From positions 62,001 to 126,000 of the forward strand of contig NZ_JAHTBI010000010.1 of NCBI RefSeq assembly GCF_019168305.1: a stretch of DNA of 64,000 bases, given 5' to 3'. Source of the DNA: Pseudomonas aegrilactucae (GTDB lineage: Bacteria; Pseudomonadota; Gammaproteobacteria; Pseudomonadales; Pseudomonadaceae). Below the pieces are notes generated by a model. It did no database searches and had not been told where the DNA came from. It saw only the letters and a program-made list of their open reading frames with translations. A program made the position numbers and the translations under genes. Each line of letters begins with the position of its first letter. The first letter of the stretch is position 1. Below, in pieces: positions 8,013-15,450 of this stretch.

Positions 8013-10151
8013 TTAGAAGTTGTAGGTCACGCCGGTGAAGGCGCCGAAACCGTCACCCGGGTACAGCGACGCGACGTCCCTGCCCTGCGCGTTGTAGGTC
8101 GGCAGCACAGCGGTCACGTAGTCCTGGTCGGTGAGGTTCTTCAGGTCCAGGTACACCTGCCAGGTCTTGCCCGGGTCGTCGTAGCCCAGCCGCGCGCCCC
8201 ACAGCGTGTAGGACGGTGCGTAGAAGCTGTTGGCGTAGTCCACCGCCGTGCTCGACACCGAACGCACATTGACCCCGGCATAGAAACCGCTGGCCCACTG
8301 GTACTGCAGCTCGCTCTGGTACACGTGCTTGGGCAGCCCCGGCAGTTCGTTCTGCTTGAACAGCGGGTCGTTTTCGTAGTGGAAGTCGTTGAGCGTGTAG
8401 GCCTGGCGCCAGGTCAGGCTGTCGCCATTGGCGCCTTCCCACAGGCGAGTGCTCAAGCCGGCTTCGATGCCCTGGTGAATGGTCGGCGTGGCGTTGGAGG
8501 TGGACACCACCGCGGCCGAAGTGCTGGTGGCCGGCAGCACTTCGACGTTGAGCAGCTCGTTCTTGATCCACGACTTGTAGAACGCCAGGCTGCCGTCGAA
8601 CACCCCCGCCTTGCCCTTGATGCCGAACTCGACGGTGTTGGCCGCTTGCGGTACCAGTGGCTTGGCGTAGTTGCTGGTGACCCCGGAGCCAGAGCTGGAC
8701 CAGGAGCTTGGCGGGTCGATGGAGCGGCTGGCGTTGGCAAACAGTTGCACGTCTGGCGCGATGTAGTAGCGCAGGCCGATACGCGGCGCCAGCTTCCATT
8801 CATCGTACTGGTAGTGGTCCGGCAGGCCGCTGGTATTGGCCCGGTCGCTGAAGGTGACGTTGATGTCGCGCTTGATCTGGATCGCCGACAGGCCGGTGGC
8901 CAGGTACAGTTTGTCGGTCAGCCCCAGGTCGTTGCCCAGGCTGAACACGTGGTCGAACGAGCCATCGTACTCGACCTGCTTCTGCAGCACGCCCAGGTCC
9001 TTGTCGCCCCGGTAGGTGCGCACGCCCGAGCGCACATGCTCGGTACTGCTCCAACCCACGGTGCTGGTGCTCGGCAGCCCGAACAGCTGGTCGGTGCGGC
9101 TGTACTTGAGCGAGTAGTTGATGTCGCGCCAGTCCCAGTAGTTGGGGTTGACGGTGCTCTGACGGCTGAGGATCTGCGGATAGTTGTGGTACACCAGCCC
9201 CGCTTCGAGGGTGGCGTCGTCATCGAAGGTGTAGGTGGTCTTGCTGCCGACCCAGGTAGAGCCGCGCTTGGTCGAGTCGCCACGGGTGTCGCGGGTGGCC
9301 ACGTTGGTCTGAGTGGAGTTCTTTTTCAGCTGGGCGCGGGTCAGCGCGCCCGAGTTCTCGTGGTACTCCTCGCGGTAGCGGATGTACAGGCGGGTTTCAA
9401 GCTTGGGGTTGAAGCGGTAGCCGAAGTTGCTGACCACGCCTTTGGCCTTGGTGAAGGTGAAGTCCTGGTAGCCGTCACGGCTGGAGTTGTCGACGCTGAC
9501 GAAGTAGTCGGCGTTGCCGGCCACGCCACCGGTGCTCAGGGTCTGCTTCTGCCAGCCGAAGCTGCCACCTTCGACCTTGATGCGATTGCCCGGCGCGGTG
9601 AGCCCGGAGTGGGTCACGAAGTTGATCGCGCCGCCCAGCGACAACGCGCCGTATTCAAAGGCGTTGGCGCCGCGCAGTACTTCGGTGTAGTTCAGGCCCT
9701 GGGTATCCAGTAGTTCATAGGGCGTACCACCGGCACCGGTCAGTGCGAGGCCGTCGAAGAGGAACTTGGTGCCTTCACGGAAATAACCGGGCGAGGTATT
9801 GGCGCCCGAGCCGCGAATCGAAATCTTGATCGCGTCATTGCCACCGGCGGCCTGGGCATAGACGCCCGGTTGATAGGCCAGGGTATCTTCCAGTGTGGCC
9901 GAGCGGCCTTTTTCGACGTCGGCCTGGGTGACCAGGCTGGTACCGCCGGCGACCTCGTCGAGCTTGGCCTGTGCGGCTTGCGCAGGCGTCTGTTTGGCGG
10001 CCTGCACGGTCACTGTGCCCAGGCGCTTGTCGCCGTTGGGGCTGGTGTCGGCGGCCGACGCCAGGGGCGTAAAGGTTAATAGAGCGCTGCTCACAGCGAA
10101 CAGGGATGAATGTCGCAATACTGCCGAAGTTGCCCAATGCACGCGTTTCAA
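8013..10151 (-). CDS. TonB-dependent outer-membrane receptor
   Basis: Outer-membrane active transporter of about 712 residues. It has a signal peptide (KRVHWATSAVLRHSS followed by a hydrophobic run to ASAAD), a plug domain (residues about 60-190, with EDTLAYQPGVYAQ and ISIRGSGANTSPGYFREG), and a beta-barrel ending in the terminal aromatic VTYNF. I propose the TTG at 10149-10151 as start because GGGGAG sits seven bases upstream; a GTG at 10164-10166 has no ribosome site. It is first in the operon, ahead of the ABC importer, which suggests energised uptake of a scarce or bulky compound. A siderophore role is possible but less likely beside flavin monooxygenases. Confidence 0.9.
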   Translation of the reverse strand: MKRVHWATSAVLRHSSLFAVSSALLTFTPLASAADTSPNGDKRLGTVTVQAAKQTPAQAAQAKLDEVAGGTSLVTQADVEKGRSATLEDTLAYQPGVYAQAAGGNDAIKISIRGSGANTSPGYFREGTKFLFDGLALTGAGGTPYELLDTQGLNYTEVLRGANAFEYGALSLGGAINFVTHSGLTAPGNRIKVEGGSFGWQKQTLSTGGVAGNADYFVSVDNSSRDGYQDFTFTKAKGVVSNFGYRFNPKLETRLYIRYREEYHENSGALTRAQLKKNSTQTNVATRDTRGDSTKRGSTWVGSKTTYTFDDDATLEAGLVYHNYPQILSRQSTVNPNYWDWRDINYSLKYSRTDQLFGLPSTSTVGWSSTEHVRSGVRTYRGDKDLGVLQKQVEYDGSFDHVFSLGNDLGLTDKLYLATGLSAIQIKRDINVTFSDRANTSGLPDHYQYDEWKLAPRIGLRYYIAPDVQLFANASRSIDPPSSWSSSGSGVTSNYAKPLVPQAANTVEFGIKGKAGVFDGSLAFYKSWIKNELLNVEVLPATSTSAAVVSTSNATPTIHQGIEAGLSTRLWEGANGDSLTWRQAYTLNDFHYENDPLFKQNELPGLPKHVYQSELQYQWASGFYAGVNVRSVSSTAVDYANSFYAPSYTLWGARLGYDDPGKTWQVYLDLKNLTDQDYVTAVLPTYNAQGRDVASLYPGDGFGAFTGVTYNF

Positions 10152-10464
10152 GGTCTTGCTCCCCACCTGATTGAAAATAGGCGAGTTTCTATTGGTATAG
10201 TCAATCTCACGGTGACTATTGCAGCGAGCGTGCCAACTGGCGAAGTGCCTTGTTTATTGGGGAACCGCAGGGAATGGAGCAAGACGTAGTGTTGTTATAC
10301 GGTGCTAGTGTCGAGAAGGTGTTGCGTGGTGAACAGTTGGTAGTTGGTGGTATATCCATATAACCGCGGCGACCCTTTCGCTGGCAAGCCAGCGCCCACA
10401 GGTACCCACTGCCCCTGGGGGTGGTGTAGCTCCTGTGGGAGCTGGCTTGCCAGCGAAGGCAATG
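10152..10464. other. Intergenic region with REP pair and operon promoter space
   Basis: About 313 bases between the TonB receptor gene (leftward) and the 3' end of the glycerate kinase gene. The part nearest the receptor (10170-10320) is relatively AT-rich and should hold the promoter of the eight-gene operon, but I cannot identify -35/-10 boxes with confidence. The right half contains the inverted REP pair listed separately. I see no gene here. Confidence 0.6.
10376..10457. repeat. REP doublet (BIME-like), copy 1
   Basis: Two inverted copies of the P. putida-type REP: TTTCGCTGGCAAGCCAGC at the left and GCTGGCTTGCCAGCGAA at the right, each flanked by a CCCACAG or CTGTGGG arm, facing one another. 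The same unit recurs near 14316 and 24332. Each copy is imperfectly palindromic and would form a hairpin in RNA. Position at the end of converging or finished transcripts is typical. Confidence 0.9.
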
Positions 10465-11601
10465 TCAGCTCGAGCGCAACGCCCACAGCCGTGCGACATC
10501 CCGCGCCCGATCACGCAACAACGGCGCCGCCTGCGCGCAGGCCTGCTGCAAGCTCATCGGCCCGCTGGTCACGGCAAAGGCCGCATCGATGCCATGGGCA
10601 TACAGGTCCTGGTAGCCTTCGCCCAACGTACCGGCAATCACCACCACCGCCACCCCGTGGCGCTTGGCAATGCGTGCCACGCCGAACGGTGTCTTGCCGC
10701 GCAGGGTCTGCGCATCGAAGCGCCCTTCCCCGGTGATCACCAGGTCCGCCCCGCGCACGGCCGCTTCCAGCCCGGCAAGGTCGGCCACCACCTCGATCCC
10801 CGCACGGAACTGCGCATTCAGGAAGGCCTTGGCCGCAAAGCCCATGCCCCCCGCCGCGCCGCAGCCCGGAAAGTCGCGCACATCCTCTTCCAGCAACCCT
10901 GCGCAATGGTCGGCAAAGTGCCCCAGCGCGCGGTCGAGCAAGGCCACCTGCTCGGGGCTTGCGCCCTTCTGCGGGCCGAAGATGGCCGAGGCGCCGTTGG
11001 CGCCGCACAGCGGGTTGTCGACATCCGCCGCTACCTGCACCTGCACCTGGGCCAGGCGCGGATCGAGCGTGCTGGCATCGAGGCGCGCCAATTGCGCCAG
11101 GGCCAGGCCGCCCGGCTCCAGTTCGCGACCGTCGGCGTCGAACAGTTGCAGGCCCAGTGCTTGCAGCATGCCGCTGCCGCCATCGTTGGTGGCACTGCCG
11201 CCAATGGCCAGGATGATTTGACGGGCACCGGCATCCAGCGCCGCGCCGATCAGTTGCCCGGTACCAAAGGTGCTGCTGCGACACGCATCGCGCTGCGCCA
11301 GTTCAAGCAGCTGCAGGCCGCTGGCCTGGGCCATTTCGATGATCGCGGTGTGGCTGTCGGCCAACCAGCCCCAACTGGCCTGCACCGGGGTGCCCAGCGG
11401 GCCGACTACCTGCAGCGTGCGCTGCTCGCCGGCGCAGGCCGCCACCAGCGCCTGCATGGTGCCTTCGCCGCCATCGGCCATCGGGCAGCACACCAGTTGC
11501 GCCTGCGGCAGCACCTCGGCCAGGCCCTGGGCAATGGCAGCGGCCACGCCTTCGGCACTCAGGCTGTCCTTGAACGAGTCGGGGGCGATGACGATTTTCA
11601 T
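10465..11601 (-). CDS. garK: Glycerate 2-kinase
   Basis: Phosphorylates D-glycerate to 2-phosphoglycerate. 378 residues, the normal length for the GckA/GarK family. The N terminus MKIVIAPDSFKDSLSA, the PMADGGEGT motif near residue 43, the GGSATNDGG motif near residue 133 and GAAGGMGFAAK are diagnostic. AGGAG lies seven bases upstream of the ATG. It is followed, on the same strand upstream, by a CdaR-type regulator, and a divergent MFS transporter lies beyond, so together they form a small glycerate or sugar-diacid utilisation locus. Confidence 0.95.
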   Translation of the reverse strand: MKIVIAPDSFKDSLSAEGVAAAIAQGLAEVLPQAQLVCCPMADGGEGTMQALVAACAGEQRTLQVVGPLGTPVQASWGWLADSHTAIIEMAQASGLQLLELAQRDACRSSTFGTGQLIGAALDAGARQIILAIGGSATNDGGSGMLQALGLQLFDADGRELEPGGLALAQLARLDASTLDPRLAQVQVQVAADVDNPLCGANGASAIFGPQKGASPEQVALLDRALGHFADHCAGLLEEDVRDFPGCGAAGGMGFAAKAFLNAQFRAGIEVVADLAGLEAAVRGADLVITGEGRFDAQTLRGKTPFGVARIAKRHGVAVVVIAGTLGEGYQDLYAHGIDAAFAVTSGPMSLQQACAQAAPLLRDRARDVARLWALRSS

Positions 11602-11693
11602 GGGTGTACTCCTGATCCAGATAGGCTGCATGCTGCCAGTTACGGGGGTTGCAGGCGTCGGTCGGATGCACAAGGTGGCGCCAGGTTATTTGT

Positions 11694-12806
11694 TCAGTTG
11701 GACAATCCGCTGTGCGCAGGCAGCAACTGCAACGCCAGGTACAGGCTCAACATCCCCTCCAGCCGCAACGGGTCCACCCCGCTCACTTCGCCAATGCGCT
11801 CCAGCCGGTAGCGCAGGCTGTTGCGGTGAATGCCCAGCGCCTCGGCGCACGCCTGGCTCTGCCCATCATGCGCGCACCAGGCACGCAGCGTGGCCAGCAA
11901 CTGCCCGCTGGTGTCCTTGGCGCGAACCCGCTGCAACGGCGCCAGCAGCTCGTCCAGCGCATCGTCATGGCGATGGCGCCACAGCAACGCCGGCAACCGA
12001 TAGCGTGCCAGGGTCAACAGGCGCTCCTGGGGCAGTACTTCGCGACCATAGGCCAGCAGGTCACGTACCCGACGGTAGCCACGGCGCAGGTTGTCCAGCC
12101 CATCGGCCGGCCCGGCCACCGCCAGGCGCTGCACCTGCCAGCCCTGGGCCTGCACCTTGTCGAGCAAGCGCTGTTCATCCAGCGCAGTACCGGCCGGGCG
12201 GCACCACAGCAACGACTGGCGGGCCGGGCTCACGCACCAGCTGTCGGGGTAACGCGCAGTCAGCCAGGCGGCCAGCGGCTCGGCGGCCGGGCCCTCCTCA
12301 AGCTCGAACAGGCAGGGGATGCGGGTCAGTTGCGGCTTGAGCCCCAGTTGCCTGGCTTCATCGACCAGGCGCGGCGAATCACCGGTCCCGCCCAGCAGCA
12401 AGGCCAGCAGGTCATCGCAGCGCTGCTTGCGCCATTGCTGCTCCACCTGCAGGTGGCGCTGGGCCAGCAGCATCTCGGCGGTCATGCGCACCAGCTCGGC
12501 ATAGGTGCGCAGTTGCTGCGGGTCGCCGGTGATGCCGAGCACGCCGATCAGGCGCCCGTCGAGCAGCAGCGGCAGGTTGACCCCGGGCTGCACGCCCTTC
12601 AGGCATTTGGCAGCTTCGTCGTCGATCTCGACGATGCGCTGGTTGGCCAGCACCAGTTGCGCACCTTCGTGCCGGGTATTGATGCGCTGTACCTCGCCAC
12701 TGCCCAGGATCAGGCCCTGACTGTCCATGACGTTGACGTTGTACGGCAGAATGGCCATCGCCCGATCGACGATATCCTGTGCCAGGTCGTGGTCGAGCTC
12801 GAACAT
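11694..12806 (-). CDS. cdaR: CdaR-family transcriptional regulator (sugar diacid/glycerate responsive)
   Basis: 370-residue regulator. The N-terminal sugar-diacid recognition domain spans about residues 4-135 (ELDHDLAQDIVDRAM, GVQPGVNLPLLLDGRLIGVLGITG). The C-terminal PucR-type helix-turn-helix lies at about residues 310-365 (SQACAEALGIHRNSLRYRLERI). The chosen ATG (12804-12806) is preceded by AAGGA; longer starts lack a good ribosome site. It lies 92 bases upstream of the glycerate kinase gene on the same strand and is divergent from the MFS gene. Known relatives activate glycerate/glucarate genes, so it probably controls both neighbours. Confidence 0.9.
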   Translation of the reverse strand: MFELDHDLAQDIVDRAMAILPYNVNVMDSQGLILGSGEVQRINTRHEGAQLVLANQRIVEIDDEAAKCLKGVQPGVNLPLLLDGRLIGVLGITGDPQQLRTYAELVRMTAEMLLAQRHLQVEQQWRKQRCDDLLALLLGGTGDSPRLVDEARQLGLKPQLTRIPCLFELEEGPAAEPLAAWLTARYPDSWCVSPARQSLLWCRPAGTALDEQRLLDKVQAQGWQVQRLAVAGPADGLDNLRRGYRRVRDLLAYGREVLPQERLLTLARYRLPALLWRHRHDDALDELLAPLQRVRAKDTSGQLLATLRAWCAHDGQSQACAEALGIHRNSLRYRLERIGEVSGVDPLRLEGMLSLYLALQLLPAHSGLSN

Positions 12807-12967
12807 GGAGGATCCTTGTGGTCGCATGGGTTGGTCCGGGGCACAGCGCCAGGGCGCAAAGGCTGTGCAAAAGCACAAAGACAGCGCCCGCTGGCTCAAC
12901 GAGACTCGTCACAGCAGCTGCCTCGATGCAGACCTGCGGCGATAAACATAACAACAGAGAGAGAATC

Positions 12968-14299
12968 ATGTCATACAGCCCTGCCCCTGACCAAGGCCAC
13001 GACGTCGACCGCAACGCGCTGTACCGGCGCATCACCTGGCGGCTGATCCCGTTCATCTTCGTCTGCTACCTGTTCAACTACCTGGACCGCGTCAACGTCG
13101 GCTTCGCCAAGTTGCAGATGCTCGATGCGCTGAAGTTCAGCGAAACCATCTATGGCCTTGGCGCCGGCATCTTCTTCATCGGTTATGTGCTGTGCGGCCT
13201 GCCCAGCAACCTGGCGCTCAACCGCTTCGGCCCGCGGCGCTGGATCGCGCTGATGATGATCACCTGGGGCACGCTGTCGACCTGCCTGCTGTTCGTCACC
13301 ACACCCATGGAGTTCTACGTGCTGCGCCTGTTGACCGGTGCGGCCGAAGCCGGTTTCTTCCCGGGCATCGTGCTGTACCTCTCGCAGTGGTTCCCGGCGC
13401 ATCGACGCGGGCGCATCATGGCCTTGTTCATGTCGGCGATTCCGGTGTCGGGCCTGCTCGGTGGGCCGTTCTCGGGCTGGATCCTCAATCATTTCGCCGC
13501 CGGCCAGGGCGGCCTGGCCGGCTGGCAGTGGATGTTCCTGATCCAGGGCCTGCCGACCGTGGTGCTGGGCTGCCTGGCGGTGTTCCTGCTCAGTGACGGC
13601 TTTGCCAAGGCCCGCTGGCTCAGCCCGGCGCAGCGCCAGGCGGTGGACGCCGACCTGCGCGCCGATGCCGATGCCAAGCCGAAAACCGCCAGCGACAGCC
13701 TGCTGTCGGTGTTCGCCAACCCGCTGATCTGGACCTTCGGCTTCATCTACTTCTGCATCCAGAGCGGGGTGTACGCGATCAACTTCTGGTTGCCGTCGAT
13801 CATCAAGAACATGGGCTTCAACGATGCGCAGCTGATCGGCTGGCTGAGCGCCATTCCGTACCTGCTGGCCGGGGTATTCATGCTGCTGGTGGGGCGTTCG
13901 GCAGACCTGCGCAACGAGCGTCGCTGGCACCTTGTGGTGCCGATGCTGATGGGTGCGGTGGGCCTGCTGATTGCAGTCAACTTCGCGCACAGCCCGGTGA
14001 TCGCGATTCTCGGCCTGAGCATCGCGACCATGGGCGCGCTGACCGGCCTGCCGATGTTCTGGCCGATGCCGACCACCCTGCTGACCGCCGGTACCGCGGT
14101 GGCGGGCCTGGCGATCATCAACTCGGTGGGCCAGATGGCCGGCTTCCTCAGCCCCTACCTGGTGGGCTGGATCAAGGACCAGACCGGCTCCACCGATGCG
14201 GCGCTGTATTCGCTGGCGGGGTTGATCGTGGTGGGTAGCCTGGTGGCGTTGCGGGTCTCGCGCAGCAAAACCGGCACAGTCAAAGCCCTGGCCAACTGA
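12968..14299 (+). CDS. MFS transporter, anion:cation symporter family
   Basis: Inner-membrane secondary transporter of 443 residues with about 12 membrane segments. The FNYLDRVNVGFA motif near residue 30 and the loop NRFGPRRWIALMM are typical of the ACS family, whose members carry glucarate, galactarate, glycerate, phthalate or tartrate with protons. A central cytoplasmic loop lies at about residues 205-240. It is divergent from cdaR across 161 bases, which should hold both promoters and the CdaR sites. Substrate inferred from the kinase and regulator: glycerate or a sugar diacid. Its ribosome site (GAGAG) is weak. Confidence 0.88.
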   Translation: MSYSPAPDQGHDVDRNALYRRITWRLIPFIFVCYLFNYLDRVNVGFAKLQMLDALKFSETIYGLGAGIFFIGYVLCGLPSNLALNRFGPRRWIALMMITWGTLSTCLLFVTTPMEFYVLRLLTGAAEAGFFPGIVLYLSQWFPAHRRGRIMALFMSAIPVSGLLGGPFSGWILNHFAAGQGGLAGWQWMFLIQGLPTVVLGCLAVFLLSDGFAKARWLSPAQRQAVDADLRADADAKPKTASDSLLSVFANPLIWTFGFIYFCIQSGVYAINFWLPSIIKNMGFNDAQLIGWLSAIPYLLAGVFMLLVGRSADLRNERRWHLVVPMLMGAVGLLIAVNFAHSPVIAILGLSIATMGALTGLPMFWPMPTTLLTAGTAVAGLAIINSVGQMAGFLSPYLVGWIKDQTGSTDAALYSLAGLIVVGSLVALRVSRSKTGTVKALAN

Positions 14300-14315
14300 G
14301 GACCGCGTCGCCTGC

Positions 14316-14390
14316 TTCGCTGGCAAGCCAGCTCCCACAATGTGCTTCGGTGTTCACAAGACCCCGTGGGTGCTGGCTTGCCAGCGAAGC
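14316..14390. repeat. REP doublet, copy 2
   Basis: Inverted pair of the same REP unit as at 10376: TTCGCTGGCAAGCCAGC at 14316 onward and GCTGGCTTGCCAGCGAA ending near 14388, with CCCACAA and GTGGGT arms. It fills most of the gap between the MFS gene and the aldo/keto reductase gene. Confidence 0.9.
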
Positions 14391-14442
14391 TTTCTACCCT
14401 GTACAACGGATCGAATCCCTTCACGCAAAAGGATTCTCCAGC

Positions 14443-15450
14443 ATGATCTACCGTCCCCTGGGCCGCAGTGGCCTGCAGGTCTCCGCCCTCACCCTGGGCA
14501 GCATGATGTTCGGCGAGCAGACCCGCACCGACGACGCGCTGCGTATCATCGACAAGGCCTGGGACCAGGGCATCAACTTCATCGACACCGCAGACGTGTA
14601 CAACGCCGGGCGCAGCGAAGAAATCGTCGGTGAAGCCATTGCCCGCCACCGCCATGAGTGGATCGTGGCGTCCAAGGTCGGCTTCGGCCCTGCCGAAGGC
14701 CTGCCCAATCGCAGCGGCCTGAGCCGCAAGCACATCTTCAATGCGATCGATGCCAGCCTCACCCGCCTGGACACCGACTACCTCGATATCTACTACCTGC
14801 ACCGCGAAGACCACAACACCCCGCTGGACATCAGCGTGGCGGCCATCGGCGACCTGCTGCGCCAGGGCAAGATCCGCTACTGGGGCGTGTCGAACTTTCG
14901 CGGCTGGCGCATCGCCGAGATCTGCAACGTGGCCGAGCGCCTGGGCGTACCCAAGCCGATCATCAGCCAGCCGCTGTACAACATCGTCAACCGCCAGGCC
15001 GAACCGGAACAGTTAAGCGCCGCGGCCTGCCATGGCCTTGGCGTGGTGCCCTACAGCCCGCTGGCACGCGGGGTGCTCAGCGGCAAGTACGCACCCGACG
15101 CCACCCCGGCCGCCGACAGCCGCGCCGGGCGCCAGGACAAGCGCATCCTGGAGACCGAATGGCGCAGCGAGTCGCTGGCCATCGCGCAGAAGCTGCACGC
15201 CTACACCCAGGCCAAGGGTGTGGGCATGGTCGAGTTCGCCATCGCCTGGGTGCTCAACAACCAGCACGTCAGCTCGGCCATCGTGGGCCCGCGTACCGAA
15301 GCGCAGTGGGACACCTATGGCGGCGCGCTGCAGGTGAAGATCACCGCCGAAGACGAAGCCTTCATCGACACGCTGGTGACCCCGGGCCACGCCTCCACCC
15401 ACGGTTACAACGATACCGCGCACTTTGTCAGTGGGCGGCAGGCACGCTGA
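14443..15450 (+). CDS. Aldo/keto reductase
   Basis: NAD(P)H-dependent oxidoreductase of 335 residues with the TIM-barrel AKR pattern: MIYRPLGRSGLQVS, catalytic Asp/Tyr in FIDTADVYNAG, Lys in IVASKVGF, His in YYLHREDHN, and the C-terminal cofactor region AIVGPRTEAQWD. AAGGA lies ten bases before the ATG. It is not closely similar to the Tas-like reductase at 1611-2663. Its last 23 bases overlap the end of the convergent nahK gene. Substrate unknown; a link to the glycerate locus is possible but not shown. Confidence 0.88.
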   Translation: MIYRPLGRSGLQVSALTLGSMMFGEQTRTDDALRIIDKAWDQGINFIDTADVYNAGRSEEIVGEAIARHRHEWIVASKVGFGPAEGLPNRSGLSRKHIFNAIDASLTRLDTDYLDIYYLHREDHNTPLDISVAAIGDLLRQGKIRYWGVSNFRGWRIAEICNVAERLGVPKPIISQPLYNIVNRQAEPEQLSAAACHGLGVVPYSPLARGVLSGKYAPDATPAADSRAGRQDKRILETEWRSESLAIAQKLHAYTQAKGVGMVEFAIAWVLNNQHVSSAIVGPRTEAQWDTYGGALQVKITAEDEAFIDTLVTPGHASTHGYNDTAHFVSGRQAR

